Assembly (NCBI RefSeq): GCF_018448925.1
Contig: NZ_RCWE01000015.1
Span: forward strand, 46,616 to 110,615
Source: Photorhabdus akhurstii
GTDB lineage: Bacteria > Pseudomonadota > Gammaproteobacteria > Enterobacterales > Enterobacteriaceae
Length of the DNA stretch: 64,000 nt
Direction of reading: 5' to 3'
Position 1 is the stretch's first letter, and each line of letters begins with the position of its first letter. Shown piece by piece: positions 40,966 through 50,962 of the stretch. The notes below the pieces were generated by a model. The model was not told the origin of the DNA and did not search any database. It saw only the letters and a program-made list of their open reading frames with translations. A program made the position numbers and the translations under genes.

Positions 40966-41874
40966 ATGAATACACCAAACATTAATCAGATTAAATCTTT
41001 TTTCCTTTCATTACAGGATGAAATTTGCCGACAACTAGAACAGGCAGACGGCAAAGCAAAATTTACTGAGCAATGCTGGCAACGAGAAAAAGGCGGCGGA
41101 GGCCGTAGTCGAATTATGAAAGAAGGCGCGATATTCGAACAAGCAGGCGCTAATTTTTCTCATGTATCAGGAGACATACTTCCCTCATCAGCAACAGCTC
41201 TCCGTCCTGAACTGGCCGGTCGACATTATCAAGCAATGGGCGTCTCTCTGGTTATTCATCCTTTGAATCCCTATATACCAACCAGTCATGCTAATGTTCG
41301 GTTCTTTATTGCAGAAAAAGAGGGTGAAGCGCCAGTATGGTGGTTCGGTGGCGGCTTTGATTTAACACCTTATTATGGTTTTAAGGAAGATGCTATTCAC
41401 TGGCACACCACCGCCAAAAATATATGTCAACCTTATGGAGAAGATGTTTATCCAAAATATAAAAAATGGTGTGACAATTATTTTTATATTAAACATCGTG
41501 ATGAAGCCCGTGGAATTGGTGGCTTATTTTATGACGACTTAAATACGCCTGACTTTGAACATTGTTTCAATTTCACTCAAGATGTAGGTAAAGGTTTTCT
41601 TTCTGCCTATTTGCCGATTGTAGAAAAAAGGAAAGACATATCGTGGGGTGAACGTGAACGACAATTTCAATTATATCGCCGTAGTCGCTATGTAGAATTT
41701 AACCTCGTTTGGGACAGAGGAACCTTATTTGGATTACAAAGCGGAGGACGAACAGAATCTATCTTAATGTCCATGCCACCATTAGTTCGCTGGGAATATG
41801 ATTATCACCCTGAACCAGGATCTGCGGAAGCCGCTTTATATATCGACTTTCTACCAGCAAAAAACTGGATATGA
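40966..41874 (+). CDS. hemF: Oxygen-dependent coproporphyrinogen III oxidase
   Basis: HemF performs the aerobic oxidative decarboxylation of coproporphyrinogen III to protoporphyrinogen IX in haem synthesis. The 302-residue protein shows the family signatures [34 protein letters not shown] and the C-terminal [12 protein letters not shown]. Length is close to E. coli (299). An AGGGAAAGA stretch precedes the ATG. It is monocistronic, ending in an intrinsic terminator, and marks the end of the E. coli-like block before the protease locus. Confidence 0.97.
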   Translation: MNTPNINQIKSFFLSLQDEICRQLEQADGKAKFTEQCWQREKGGGGRSRIMKEGAIFEQAGANFSHVSGDILPSSATALRPELAGRHYQAMGVSLVIHPLNPYIPTSHANVRFFIAEKEGEAPVWWFGGGFDLTPYYGFKEDAIHWHTTAKNICQPYGEDVYPKYKKWCDNYFYIKHRDEARGIGGLFYDDLNTPDFEHCFNFTQDVGKGFLSAYLPIVEKRKDISWGERERQFQLYRRSRYVEFNLVWDRGTLFGLQSGGRTESILMSMPPLVRWEYDYHPEPGSAEAALYIDFLPAKNWI

Positions 41875-41885
41875 TTTTTTATCAT

Positions 41886-41930
41886 GTTAGGAATATTATA
41901 AAAAACTATTCCTAACTATTTATATTTTTA
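41886..41930 (+). terminator. hemF terminator
   Basis: GTTAGGAATA (41886-41895) pairs with TATTCCTAAC (41907-41916), followed by TATTTATATTTTT. It is an AT-rich intrinsic terminator just after hemF. Confidence 0.75.
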
Positions 41931-42107
41931 TTACAGCCAATGTAAGAATCCCTCACATAAAAAAACTTAACAATTTATTAACAACCCCTTAACACAAAAG
42001 AAGCAGGCTGGACCTGATGACTATCTGCTGGAAACGTGTTTAATATGAACCCGTACCTAAAGAGTACCTCTAATTAATAACTAAAAATTTATTCCAGGAG
42101 ATATTTT

Positions 42108-43265
42108 ATGCAAATACAAAACAATAACTACAGAGGCGTAATACCGCCGTACATTCTTCAAAATATCTATAATAATGACAATGAAAAGAAGAAAGTATTA
42201 ATGACATTAAATCACACTCAGAGTTTAATGTTGGATAATGTTATTAAAGAATCTTCCGATGATTCCGGCGATGACGATAAAGTTACTAATACAACTATAC
42301 ATCGTTCTATTCACGATGCAGAAAATAAACGCAAGTTGCCGGGAAAATTAGTACGAGATGAAGGAGATCCAGATAACGGAGATAAATCAGTTGATAACGC
42401 ATATAGATATTTAGAAGCAACTTACAATTTCTATAAAGAAGTTTTTAATCGCAACTCATTAGATGATAAAGGAATGAAATTGATTGCCACCGTGCATTAT
42501 GGCGAAGAATATATGAATGCATTCTGGGGCAACGGACAAATGGTATTTGGCGACGGAGATGGTAAAACCTTTAATGATTTCACAACCTCTGTCGATGTGA
42601 TCGGCCATGAATTATCACATGGTGTTATTGAAAAAACCGCAGATTTGGTCTATTTCTTCCAGTCTGGCGCGTTGAATGAATCAATAGCGGATGTTTTTGG
42701 CTCATTAGTAAAACAACATTACCTGAAACAAAAAGCTGATGAAGCAGATTGGGTTATGGGAAGTGAATTGCTGGGCAAAGATATTAAAGGTGTAGGGATT
42801 CGTTCACTGAAAAAACCTGGCAGCGCATATGATGATGAAACTCTCGGTAAAGATCCACAGCCTGGTCATATGGATGATTATAAAGACTTGCCGATTTACA
42901 GAGACAATGGTGGTGTTCATATTAATTCGGGTATTCCTAATAAAGCCTTCTATAATCTGGCGATAAAATTAGGTGGATATGCCTGGGAAAAAGCAGGAAA
43001 AATATGGTACAACACTTTGTTGGATAAAGAGCTTGCCCGGGATGCTAATTTCGTAGCCTTCGCCAAGTTAACAATTAAACATGCTCGTGAGTTATTTGAT
43101 GAGGATGTTGAAAAAGCAGCAATTGATAGCTGGACAGAAGTGGGCGTTAAAGTGAAGGAAGATAAAAATAAAGACGATAAGGGCGGTGACAAAGGCGATA
43201 AAGGCGGCGACAAGGACGATAAAGGCGGCGATAAAGACAAAACTAAAGATAAAACTGAAGAGTAA
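42108..43265 (+). CDS. prtS: Thermolysin-like M4 metalloprotease (PrtS/protealysin type)
   Basis: This 385-residue zinc protease of family M4 has ligands H167 and H171 in HELSH with catalytic E168, third ligand E191 in NESIAD (24 residues from the first histidine, as in thermolysin), and catalytic H271 in NGGVHINSG. There is no Sec signal peptide, and only a short N-terminal segment precedes the catalytic domain, as in protealysin-type enzymes; secretion must use another route. Photorhabdus PrtS, a protease that acts on insect immune proteins and induces melanisation, is the likely match. The C-terminus is a hydrophilic Lys/Asp/Gly repeat tail (from about residue 350). A terminator and an inhibitor-like gene follow. 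Confidence 0.93.
   Translation: MQIQNNNYRGVIPPYILQNIYNNDNEKKKVLMTLNHTQSLMLDNVIKESSDDSGDDDKVTNTTIHRSIHDAENKRKLPGKLVRDEGDPDNGDKSVDNAYRYLEATYNFYKEVFNRNSLDDKGMKLIATVHYGEEYMNAFWGNGQMVFGDGDGKTFNDFTTSVDVIGHELSHGVIEKTADLVYFFQSGALNESIADVFGSLVKQHYLKQKADEADWVMGSELLGKDIKGVGIRSLKKPGSAYDDETLGKDPQPGHMDDYKDLPIYRDNGGVHINSGIPNKAFYNLAIKLGGYAWEKAGKIWYNTLLDKELARDANFVAFAKLTIKHARELFDEDVEKAAIDSWTEVGVKVKEDKNKDDKGGDKGDKGGDKDDKGGDKDKTKDKTEE
43160..43258 (+). repeat. Coding repeat for the Lys-Asp-Gly tail of the M4 protease
   Basis: Degenerate short repeats of the GATAAAGGCGGCGA type encode KDDKGGDKGDKGGDK-like sequence at the protease C-terminus. The repeat keeps the frame, so copy-number change would alter tail length by whole repeat units. 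Confidence 0.7.
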
Positions 43266-43276
43266 TCTATAAACAT

Positions 43277-43310
43277 ATCGCTGGCTTAACGCCAGCGATA
43301 TTTTATTATT
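43277..43310 (+). terminator. Terminator between protease and inhibitor-like gene
   Basis: ATCGCTGGC (43277-43285) pairs with GCCAGCGAT (43291-43299) around TTAAC, then ATTTTATTATTT. It lies 11 bp after the protease stop, so the downstream inhibitor may need its own promoter or read-through. Confidence 0.8.
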
Positions 43311-43424
43311 TGTAATACCTGACTTGTAAAAAATATATCTAATAGAAGATGCCAAAATTGTTAAAGACGAATTTCACGCTATACTAAACAGACCTGAAAA
43401 ATAACCGTAAAAATTTGGTATATT

Positions 43425-43742
43425 ATGAATAATAAAACTCTCAAACTCACAACTGATAGTAAAATTACAATTTCCCTACAAGGAGGATTTGCCGCTACGC
43501 CTGGCCTTAACCAAGATAAAACAGTGAATTTAGAATCATTGTCTTCACACCAACAACAGTTATTTCTTCAAGCTATAGAACAAGACTTTTCCGATTCTAT
43601 GCCATCAGCGCCATATCCTGATCAAGATTATTATCTGCTTAGTATCGTCAATGGAAATGAAGAACACCATTTCACCCTTCCTGAGTCAGATGCACCAGAA
43701 ATCATTAACCAGATATGGGACGCCGACAAAAAGGGTGGTTAA
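43425..43742 (+). CDS. Emfourin-like M4 protease inhibitor
   Basis: This 105-residue acidic protein has no signal peptide. Its QGGFAATPGL motif near the N-terminus and a C-terminal alpha/beta pattern resemble emfourin, the cytoplasmic inhibitor encoded beside protealysin in Serratia. Such inhibitors keep the M4 protease silent inside the producing cell. It lies 159 bp downstream of the protease in the same orientation, which is the main support. Sequence identity to known emfourins could not be measured here. The stop codon lies within a bidirectional terminator. Confidence 0.75.
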   Translation: MNNKTLKLTTDSKITISLQGGFAATPGLNQDKTVNLESLSSHQQQLFLQAIEQDFSDSMPSAPYPDQDYYLLSIVNGNEEHHFTLPESDAPEIINQIWDADKKGG

Positions 43743-43757
43743 TCACCACCCCTTTTC
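43728..43757. terminator. Bidirectional terminator between inhibitor-like gene and der
   Basis: AAAAAGGGTGGT (43728-43739) pairs with ACCACCCCTTTT (43745-43756) with one mismatch. It overlaps the inhibitor stop codon and serves the convergent gene der. Confidence 0.85.
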
Positions 43758-43766
43758 CTATTAGCA

Positions 43767-45263
43767 TTAACGCTTTTTCAGATGCGCCATCAGACGTTTA
43801 CGTTTACGCATTTGATTAGGTGTCAACGTATTACGTTTGTCAGCATAGGGATTTGCCCCTTCTTTAAACTGAATCCGAATGGGCGTCCCCATCACCTTTA
43901 GGGATCGGCGAAAATAGTTCATCAGATAACGCTTATAAGAATCAGGCAAATCAGTTACCTGATTACCGTGGATCACAACAATTGGTGGATTATAACCACC
44001 GGCATGAGCATATTTCATTTTCACCCTGCGACCACGGATCATCGGCGGTTGATGATCTTCTTCGGCCATATGCATGATACGGGTTAGCAGTGAAGTATTG
44101 ACACGGCGAGTGGCGCAATCATAAGCTTCAAGAATCGAGTCAAACAGATTCCCCACTCCACTGCCATGTAGAGCGGAGATAAAATGTACTCTGGCAAAGT
44201 CAACAAAACCAAGGCGATAATCCAGCATCTCCTTCACACGCTCTTTATCTTCTTGCGACATGCCATCCCACTTATTGACCGCAATGACCAATGAGCGTCC
44301 ACTATTAAGAATAAAACCCAATAATGACAAATCTTGATCGGAAATGCCTTCTCGCGCATCGATCACCAGCAATACAACATTAGCATCTTCAATCGCTTGA
44401 AGGGTTTTGATGACTGAAAATTTTTCAACCGTTTCAGTGATCTTACCGCGCTTACGTACCCCTGCGGTATCAATAAGGATATATTCGCGGCCATTGCGCT
44501 CCATTGGAATATAAATACTGTCACGAGTAGTGCCAGGCATGTCGTAAACCACAACCCTTTCTTCACCCAAGATACGGTTAGTCAACGTAGATTTACCCAC
44601 ATTTGGCCTACCGACAATAGCTAATTTCAATGGCAGAGTTGATGGATCAAAATCCTCCTCCTCTTCTACCATCTCAATTTCATTCTGTTCCTGCTCTGCC
44701 CAATAAGCCGCGTTGGCTTCTTCCTCAGTCAGCTCAACCTCTTCTTCTTCACCTTTACCAGAGAAAGGTAACAGTACTCGTTCAATAAGCTGGGTGACGC
44801 CACGACCATGAGAAGCAGCGATAGAGTAGATATCCCCCAATCCGAGGGAATAAAATTCAGCAATAGCGGTATCAATATCCACACCGTCGGTCTTATTCGC
44901 GACCAAAAAAGTGGCTCTTTCGCGGCTACGTAGATGTTTTGCTATCGCGTGGTCTGCTGGCATCAGTCCGGCGCGAGCATCTACCATAAACAGAACAATA
45001 TCGGCCTCTTCAATCGCCATCAAAGATTGAGCTGCCATATGGGTTTCTACACCCTCTTCAGTGCCATCGATACCACCGGTATCAATGATGATAAACTCCT
45101 GCCCTTCAACCTCAGCTCGACCATATTTACGGTCGCGAGTCAAACCTGGAAAATCCGCTACCAGCGCATCTCTTGTACGGGTTAAACGGTTAAATAATGT
45201 GGACTTACCCACATTTGGGCGCCCTACCAGAGCGACGACAGGTATCATTTGTTGATGCCTCAT
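43767..45263 (-). CDS. der: Ribosome-associated GTPase Der (EngA)
   Basis: Der is an essential tandem GTPase for 50S subunit assembly. The 498-residue protein has two G domains, each with GRPNVGKST, a DTGG/DTAG motif (IIDTGGIDG and LIDTAGVRK) and NKTD/NKWD, joined by an acidic linker rich in Glu, and a C-terminal KH-like domain ending in a basic tail ([16 protein letters not shown]). Length is close to E. coli (490). bamB lies upstream, separated by a terminator. Confidence 0.98.
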   Translation of the reverse strand: MRHQQMIPVVALVGRPNVGKSTLFNRLTRTRDALVADFPGLTRDRKYGRAEVEGQEFIIIDTGGIDGTEEGVETHMAAQSLMAIEEADIVLFMVDARAGLMPADHAIAKHLRSRERATFLVANKTDGVDIDTAIAEFYSLGLGDIYSIAASHGRGVTQLIERVLLPFSGKGEEEEVELTEEEANAAYWAEQEQNEIEMVEEEEDFDPSTLPLKLAIVGRPNVGKSTLTNRILGEERVVVYDMPGTTRDSIYIPMERNGREYILIDTAGVRKRGKITETVEKFSVIKTLQAIEDANVVLLVIDAREGISDQDLSLLGFILNSGRSLVIAVNKWDGMSQEDKERVKEMLDYRLGFVDFARVHFISALHGSGVGNLFDSILEAYDCATRRVNTSLLTRIMHMAEEDHQPPMIRGRRVKMKYAHAGGYNPPIVVIHGNQVTDLPDSYKRYLMNYFRRSLKVMGTPIRIQFKEGANPYADKRNTLTPNQMRKRKRLMAHLKKR

Positions 45264-45314
45264 GACTTAATTTGAAATTAGTATTCTGCTGTTCATCACA
45301 ACAGAACACTAAAA

Positions 45315-45348
45315 AGACGAAACGGCTCCTGTTCTCTCCAGGAGCCGT
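45315..45348 (-). terminator. bamB terminator
   Basis: ACGGCTCCTG and CAGGAGCCGT (45322-45348) form a perfect 10-bp stem; on the minus strand it is followed by TTCGTCTTTTTAG. It separates bamB from der. Confidence 0.85.
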
Positions 45349-45402
45349 AGGACTATAGCTAACGCTTTACTTTATTTCCGGTAAACAGGCAGTAAGCAAT
45401 AC

Positions 45403-46575
45403 TCAACGGGTAAACAGATAAACCGTACCGTCTTTCGCCTGTACCATTAATTTATCACTGGCTACAACCGGACGGCTCATTAAACCAGAACTATCAACTT
45501 TATGTTGAGCAACAAACTTACCGTCATCCATATTCAGCCAATGCAGATAACCTTCACTGTCACCGACAACCAGATAGCCATTATACATTTCAGGCGCGGT
45601 TAAATTACGGTGTTGCAATTTTGTCTGAGTCCACAAAGTTACGCCATCACTTTGACGCAGCCCCATAACCCGATCGTTTTGGTCAACAATATAGATATTA
45701 TCACCAGAAACAACCATCTCGTTCACTGAACCCAAATCGCGCTTCCAGAGGATCTGACCTGAACGCATATCAAGCGCCACCAGATTACCGTTATAAGCTA
45801 TTGCATATATCACGCCCTCAGAAATAACCGGTGTCGTATCAACATCATTAAGACGACCGATTTCTGTAGAGCTAGTTACCTGAGAAATACGTTGTTGCCA
45901 AATCAACTGCCCCTGAGAAATCAAGACGGCGTTGACACGACCATTATCCCCACCGACGATAGCAGCACCGTAAGCCGCGGCAGGCGCCGATTCACCACGC
46001 AATGATAATGATGGCGAATCCAAATTAACAGACCATCGCACTTTACCATCAGACTCACTTAATGCCTGCAACATCCCATTGCTAGTATGAATCAATACCA
46101 AACCATCGCTCACCACAGGACGCGACAACGCTTCACCGGCGACGTCAGATTGCCAGGCAACTTGGCCGTCTTTGGTATCCAATGCAATAACTTTGGCACG
46201 TTCAGTGCCTACATATAAATGATCCCCTGCGACGGTCAGACCACCAGAGAGCAATGCAGGTATACGGGAAGAGAGGAGACCCGCTTTTTCAGCCAGATTC
46301 ACCGACCATATCTCTTTACCACTATCAATGTCCAACGCCTTAACGATGCCATGACGATCAGCAACATAAACAGCGGAGCCTTGCCAGGTTGGCGTCAAGT
46401 GAGAATAATAACGGCCTACACCATCACCTACAGATTTATCCCAAACCTCGTTTGGGTTAAATTGATTTTCGACCTTTGGCAACGGTGACATCGTTACCGT
46501 GTCTTGCTCACTTGAACAACCAGCTAGCAGAACAGAAGCGACCAAACCAACCAAGAGTGTTTTACGCAGTTGCAT
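45403..46575 (-). CDS. bamB: Outer membrane assembly lipoprotein BamB
   Basis: BamB is a beta-propeller lipoprotein of the BAM complex that inserts outer-membrane proteins. The 390-residue precursor has lipobox LLAGC with the lipidated C20, followed by PQQ-like propeller blades (repeats such as VYVADRHGIVKALDIDSGKEIW and LVALDMRSGQILW). Length matches E. coli (392). It follows yfgM by 14 bp in the leftward hisS-yfgM-bamB group, the conserved enterobacterial order. Confidence 0.97.
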   Translation of the reverse strand: MQLRKTLLVGLVASVLLAGCSSEQDTVTMSPLPKVENQFNPNEVWDKSVGDGVGRYYSHLTPTWQGSAVYVADRHGIVKALDIDSGKEIWSVNLAEKAGLLSSRIPALLSGGLTVAGDHLYVGTERAKVIALDTKDGQVAWQSDVAGEALSRPVVSDGLVLIHTSNGMLQALSESDGKVRWSVNLDSPSLSLRGESAPAAAYGAAIVGGDNGRVNAVLISQGQLIWQQRISQVTSSTEIGRLNDVDTTPVISEGVIYAIAYNGNLVALDMRSGQILWKRDLGSVNEMVVSGDNIYIVDQNDRVMGLRQSDGVTLWTQTKLQHRNLTAPEMYNGYLVVGDSEGYLHWLNMDDGKFVAQHKVDSSGLMSRPVVASDKLMVQAKDGTVYLFTR

Positions 46576-46589
46576 TGAAAGAATTCCCC

Positions 46590-47210
46590 TTAGCTGGATA
46601 AGTTATTCAATTTAAGATTTAACATCGATTTGATCGCCTGTGGCGAATCTGAACTCAAACCTTTGGTGTACGCTGCGCGGGCGCCGGCAATATCACCTTT
46701 TTTCAACAGTGCATCACCGCGGATATCCTCTGCGACGGCAACCCAACCGGAACCTTTGACCAGTTCCAACGTTTTCAACGCAGCATCCGTTTTATCTTCT
46801 GCCAATTGAACCCTGGCTAAGCGAATATTCACCAGAGCCTGCAAATCCTCATTTTTTGCCTGACCAGCAGCCGCAGATAAAAACTGATCTGCTTTAGTTA
46901 ACTCACTTTTTTCAACAGCAAGTTGAGCCAAATGCATGTGCGTCATCACGCCATAACTGTTATTCGTTTCACTGGCAAATTTTTCAGCAGCAGCATGACC
47001 CTCTTTTGTACTGGCAATTAATCCTCGATCTACCCGTTCAAAAGCTTCTGCGCTTTCCTGCAACTGATTTGTCTGATGAGATTGCCAATAACGCCAGCCA
47101 ATCAGCGCCCCGGCACCCAGCACCAGTCCCAAAACCAAGGCTTTACCATTATTGGCAAAAAAGCGACGGATCGCGTCTACTTGTTCGTTTTCATTGGTAT
47201 AGACTTCCAC
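46590..47210 (-). CDS. yfgM: Ancillary SecYEG translocon subunit YfgM
   Basis: YfgM is an inner-membrane protein with a periplasmic TPR domain that contacts SecYEG and PpiD and links to periplasmic chaperones. The 206-residue product has the cytoplasmic start MEVYTNENEQVDAIRRFF, one membrane helix (ALVLGLVLGAGALIGW) and alanine-rich TPR-like helices. Length equals E. coli (206). It starts 11 bp after hisS and is followed by bamB, probably as one transcript. Confidence 0.96.
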   Translation of the reverse strand: MEVYTNENEQVDAIRRFFANNGKALVLGLVLGAGALIGWRYWQSHQTNQLQESAEAFERVDRGLIASTKEGHAAAEKFASETNNSYGVMTHMHLAQLAVEKSELTKADQFLSAAAGQAKNEDLQALVNIRLARVQLAEDKTDAALKTLELVKGSGWVAVAEDIRGDALLKKGDIAGARAAYTKGLSSDSPQAIKSMLNLKLNNLSS

Positions 47211-47221
47211 AGAGTCTCTCC

Positions 47222-48499
47222 TTAACCTAACAGTTCAGCCAAACGAGCTACAATTTCGCTTTGCGGCGACGTTTGTTGTTCGCCTGTACGTAAATCTTTA
47301 ATGGCTACCTGACCAGAACGAACTTCATCCTCACCGAGGATCAGCGCAATTTTAGCGCCTTGTTTATCCGCACGTCCCAGTTGCTTCTTAAAGTTACCAC
47401 CACCGTGGTTCATCATTAAACGCAATTCGGGCAACCTATCACGTACCTGTTCAGCCAAAATCAATGCTGCTTGCTGACTACCTTCACCAAAAGAAGCGAG
47501 ATAAACATCTGCGACTGACCGCTCCGCAGCAAATGCTGGATTAATTTCTTGTACCAGCAAAACCAGACGTTCCATCCCCATAGCAAAACCCACAGCTGGC
47601 GTTGGCCTGCCTCCCAGTTGTTCAACCAGCCCATCGTACCGACCGCCGGCACAAACCGTCCCTTGAGCCCCGAGTGCCGTCGTTACCCATTCAAATACTG
47701 TGCGGTTATAATAATCCAGACCACGAACCAAACGCTGATTAATCCGATATTTGATACCCGCCCCATCAAGAAGCGCACACAGGCTATCAAAATGTTCCTT
47801 TGATTCGGCATCAAGATAATCAAACAGTTCCGGCGCATCATTAAGAAGTTGCTGAACCTCTGGATTTTTTGAATCCAGAACACGTAATGGATTGCTGTAC
47901 ATACGGCGTTTGCAATCTTCATCCAGCTTATCTTTGTGCTGCTCAAGAAAAGCCACCAACGCTTCGCGATAATTAGCGCGAGCCGCCAACGAACCAATGG
48001 AATTCAGTTCAAGCGTCACATGCTCAAAAATACCGAGCTCACGCCACCAGCGGGCAGTCAATAAAATAAGTTCGGCATCAATATCAGGCCCTTGAAGACC
48101 AAAAACTTCCGCCCCTAACTGGTAGAATTGGCGGTAACGGCCTTTTTGCGGACGCTCATAACGGAACATCGGCCCTAAATACCATACGCGCTGTTCCTGA
48201 TTGTACAGCAGACCATGTTCAATACCGGCACGCACACAACCTGCGGTATTTTCAGGGCGTAGGGTTATACTTTCACCATTGCGATCATCAAAGGTATACA
48301 TCTCCTTTTCAACCACATCAGTGACTTCCCCAATAGCTCGTTTAAATAACGGGGTCTGCTCTACAATCGGTGTACGGATCTCACTATAACCATAACCCGC
48401 CAGTACCCGTTTCAAAATAGTTTCGATACGCTGCCAGATAACCGTATCTGTCGGCAAGTAGTCATTCATGCCTCGAATAGCTTGGATATTTTTTGCCAC
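47222..48499 (-). CDS. hisS: Histidine--tRNA ligase
   Basis: HisS is a class II synthetase that charges tRNA-His. The 425-residue protein shows motif 2 ([21 protein letters not shown]), the histidine-binding [15 protein letters not shown] and the [12 protein letters not shown] signature, with a C-terminal anticodon-binding domain. Length is close to E. coli (424). It lies between ispG and yfgM, as in E. coli; a terminator-type hairpin precedes it after ispG. Confidence 0.98.
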   Translation of the reverse strand: MAKNIQAIRGMNDYLPTDTVIWQRIETILKRVLAGYGYSEIRTPIVEQTPLFKRAIGEVTDVVEKEMYTFDDRNGESITLRPENTAGCVRAGIEHGLLYNQEQRVWYLGPMFRYERPQKGRYRQFYQLGAEVFGLQGPDIDAELILLTARWWRELGIFEHVTLELNSIGSLAARANYREALVAFLEQHKDKLDEDCKRRMYSNPLRVLDSKNPEVQQLLNDAPELFDYLDAESKEHFDSLCALLDGAGIKYRINQRLVRGLDYYNRTVFEWVTTALGAQGTVCAGGRYDGLVEQLGGRPTPAVGFAMGMERLVLLVQEINPAFAAERSVADVYLASFGEGSQQAALILAEQVRDRLPELRLMMNHGGGNFKKQLGRADKQGAKIALILGEDEVRSGQVAIKDLRTGEQQTSPQSEIVARLAELLG

Positions 48500-48574
48500 G
48501 TTTTATCTCTAGTTAATGATTCAAAAATGATGTTGATTGATTATAGAAGCGAATACCGACGAGCTTCAATTAAC

Positions 48575-48612
48575 AAACAAAACAACGCTGGCTCATCATA
48601 ACGATGAGCCAG
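48575..48612 (-). terminator. ispG terminator
   Basis: CTGGCTCATC (48588-48597) and GATGAGCCAG (48603-48612) form a perfect stem; on the minus strand it is followed by CGTTGTTTTGTTTGTT. Confidence 0.75.
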
Positions 48613-48623
48613 TATCAGATACA

Positions 48624-49745
48624 TTATTTGTCCAGTTGACTTATGCCAATGCGCTTATTTTCATCCAGCATTGATGCTTTAGCACGGATTTTAGCCTCAA
48701 GCTGATCAATCATATCAGTATTATCGAGGCGCTCTTTCTGCCGAACGCCATCTTCATAAAAACCACTTTTCGTTCTGGCGCCAGTGACGCCTAAAGTAGA
48801 AACCTCCGCCTCACCTGGCCCGTTAACCACACAGCCAATAATGGAAACATCCATCGGTGTGAGTAAATCCTCTAAGCGCTGCTCCAAGGCATTAACTGTG
48901 CCAATAACATCAAATTCCTGACGGGAACAGGTTGGACAAGCGATAAAGTTTATACCACGGGAACGAATACGTAATGCTTTCAGAATGTCGAAGCCCACTT
49001 TAACTTCTTCGACAGGATCAGCGGCCAGAGAAATACGTAAAGTATCACCGATACCTTCTGACAGGAGGATACCTAAGCCAATGGCTGATTTTACAGAGCC
49101 GGCACGTGCGCCACCCGCCTCGGTAATACCAAGGTGCAACGGCTGATTAATCTTCTGAGCTAACAGGCGATAAGCACCAACCGCCAGAAAAACATCCGAC
49201 GCTTTTACACTGATTTTAAACTGATCAAAATTAAGTCTGTCGAGAATATCCACATGGCGCATAGCCGATTCCACCAGCGCTTCTGGGGTTGGCTCACCAT
49301 ATTTTTCCTGAATGTCCTTTTCCAATGATCCACCATTTACACCAATGCGGATTGGGATATTTTTATCACGGGCAGAAGCCACAACCTCACGGATACGCGC
49401 TTCATTACCGATATTGCCAGGATTAATACGCAGACAATCGACACCATACTCTGCAACTTTAAGCGCAATACGGTAATCAAAATGAATATCTGCAACCAAA
49501 GGAACACTCGCTTGCTGCTTAATCAACTTAAATGCTTCTGCGGCGTCCATCGTTGGTATTGATACGCGAACAATATCAACGCCAACACGCTCAAGCGATT
49601 TAATCTGTTTAACAGTCGCTTCCACATCCGTAGTACGTGTGTTTGTCATTGACTGCACCGCAATAGGCGCACCATCCCCGACTGGCACATTGCCTACATA
49701 AATACGCGTAGATTTGCGTCTTTTTATCGGCGATTCATTATGCAT
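48624..49745 (-). CDS. ispG: 4-hydroxy-3-methylbut-2-enyl-diphosphate synthase (IspG/GcpE)
   Basis: IspG is the [4Fe-4S] enzyme of the MEP isoprenoid pathway that reduces MEcPP to HMBPP. The 373-residue product has the cluster cysteines in [11 protein letters not shown] and [11 protein letters not shown] and the N-terminal TIM-barrel segment [22 protein letters not shown] 49745 ([14 protein letters not shown]) matches the E. coli start; the longer frame adds 17 unrelated residues. The presence of the MEP pathway is relevant because the proposed product of the 8.4-14.7 kb operon would inhibit an earlier step, DXR. Confidence 0.97.
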   Translation of the reverse strand: MHNESPIKRRKSTRIYVGNVPVGDGAPIAVQSMTNTRTTDVEATVKQIKSLERVGVDIVRVSIPTMDAAEAFKLIKQQASVPLVADIHFDYRIALKVAEYGVDCLRINPGNIGNEARIREVVASARDKNIPIRIGVNGGSLEKDIQEKYGEPTPEALVESAMRHVDILDRLNFDQFKISVKASDVFLAVGAYRLLAQKINQPLHLGITEAGGARAGSVKSAIGLGILLSEGIGDTLRISLAADPVEEVKVGFDILKALRIRSRGINFIACPTCSRQEFDVIGTVNALEQRLEDLLTPMDVSIIGCVVNGPGEAEVSTLGVTGARTKSGFYEDGVRQKERLDNTDMIDQLEAKIRAKASMLDENKRIGISQLDK

Positions 49746-49816
49746 ATAGGTGTTTCTCCCATACTTCCATGTGTTTACTGATAAAACTACAACCATGCCC
49801 TACTGCAACAGGCATT

Positions 49817-50842
49817 TTATTGTGCTGTTGGTACTTTAAAACGCGCGATACGGCCTGCTTTAGCAAAGCGGCTTAAATCGACAACTTGCCCCCGGAACTG
49901 TACATCCACTACAGCCGGAGCGCCGATAGTTAAATTATAGGGCAACGAGCCAGAAAGACTCAGGTGGTCGCCCTTATGTTTAGTTCCACTAAACAGCGTT
50001 TTTCCATTTGCATCCACAACTTGCAACCAACAGGATGCTTTAAAATTCATCACCAATTTATTACTGTCAACCACTGCCGTTGAATTATTTTCAGCCACAT
50101 TAGGTACTTGCGTGGCCCCTTGATTAGCTGGCAACGGCGCAGTCTGAGTTTGTGGCCCGTTACCTGCTAGTTGAGTTTCAGGTGTTTTCACCACTTGGTT
50201 TTGAGTTGATGGCACAGATTGAGTCACTTCCTCACTATTATGACTATGAGTATTCGGACTATGAATATTCGCTGCCGCTGCATTTTCGGCCGCAGACACT
50301 GACGACTCACTTGTTGCCTGTTCGCTGGCCGGCAACTGTGTCGCCGACTTGTGACTTTCATTCACTTTAGCTTTTTTCTGAGCAATCTGAGCCGCCGAAT
50401 GATCAGCCATCGAAATCAATTCCTTCTGTTGAGCTATGTGGTTTTGCCACCACCACGCTCCCGTCAAACTAATTACGATTAAAATAATCAACCACGTAAT
50501 CCACATCAACCAACTTTCGCGTTTTTTACGTTTTTTACCCAATGAAAAACTCTGCATTGGTGAAACTTTCGCTGTTTTTGCCGGAGTATGCTTATCCAGA
50601 ATTGCCAAAATTTCTGCTTCTGGAATTTGGACCAACTTAGCATAAGAGCGAACATAACCACGCAGGAAAGTCGGCACCATAGTGGTTGGAATATTGTCCT
50701 CTTCAATATCACGGATAGTAGAAAGTTTTAAACACAAGCGATCAGCTACAGTCTGCTGGGTTAGCCCGTGCTGTTCACGAGCCTGACGCAGGAGCTGACC
50801 TGCGGTTAAATGAGCTTGTTCTGGAGTCGTTTCAGTATTCAT
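49817..50842 (-). CDS. rodZ: Cytoskeleton protein RodZ
   Basis: RodZ anchors MreB to the inner membrane and maintains rod shape. The 341-residue protein has an N-terminal helix-turn-helix (GQLLRQAREQHGLTQQTVADRL), a basic juxtamembrane stretch (GKKRKKRES), one membrane helix (WLMWITWLIILIVISLTG), a Ser/Thr/Gln-rich periplasmic linker and a C-terminal beta domain (SCWLQVVDANGKTLFSG). ATG 50842 was chosen over the upstream TTG. It lies between pilW and ispG, the conserved order. Confidence 0.95.
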   Translation of the reverse strand: MNTETTPEQAHLTAGQLLRQAREQHGLTQQTVADRLCLKLSTIRDIEEDNIPTTMVPTFLRGYVRSYAKLVQIPEAEILAILDKHTPAKTAKVSPMQSFSLGKKRKKRESWLMWITWLIILIVISLTGAWWWQNHIAQQKELISMADHSAAQIAQKKAKVNESHKSATQLPASEQATSESSVSAAENAAAANIHSPNTHSHNSEEVTQSVPSTQNQVVKTPETQLAGNGPQTQTAPLPANQGATQVPNVAENNSTAVVDSNKLVMNFKASCWLQVVDANGKTLFSGTKHKGDHLSLSGSLPYNLTIGAPAVVDVQFRGQVVDLSRFAKAGRIARFKVPTAQ

Positions 50843-50962
50843 TAGCAAGAAGACGCGGTACTGTTCAGGTTGTGAAAAACTTCGCGCCGGCTCCTGCTAT
50901 AATCTTTAAATTACACAATAGCCTGCGCGGCGAAATAGATTTGCTATTTTACTAGCGGCAAA

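Noticed and set aside
42950-43276. Antisense frame with Ser-Pro-Leu repeats opposite the protease tail
   Set aside because: The repeats are the reverse complement of the Lys/Asp/Gly tail coding repeats; there is no independent support.
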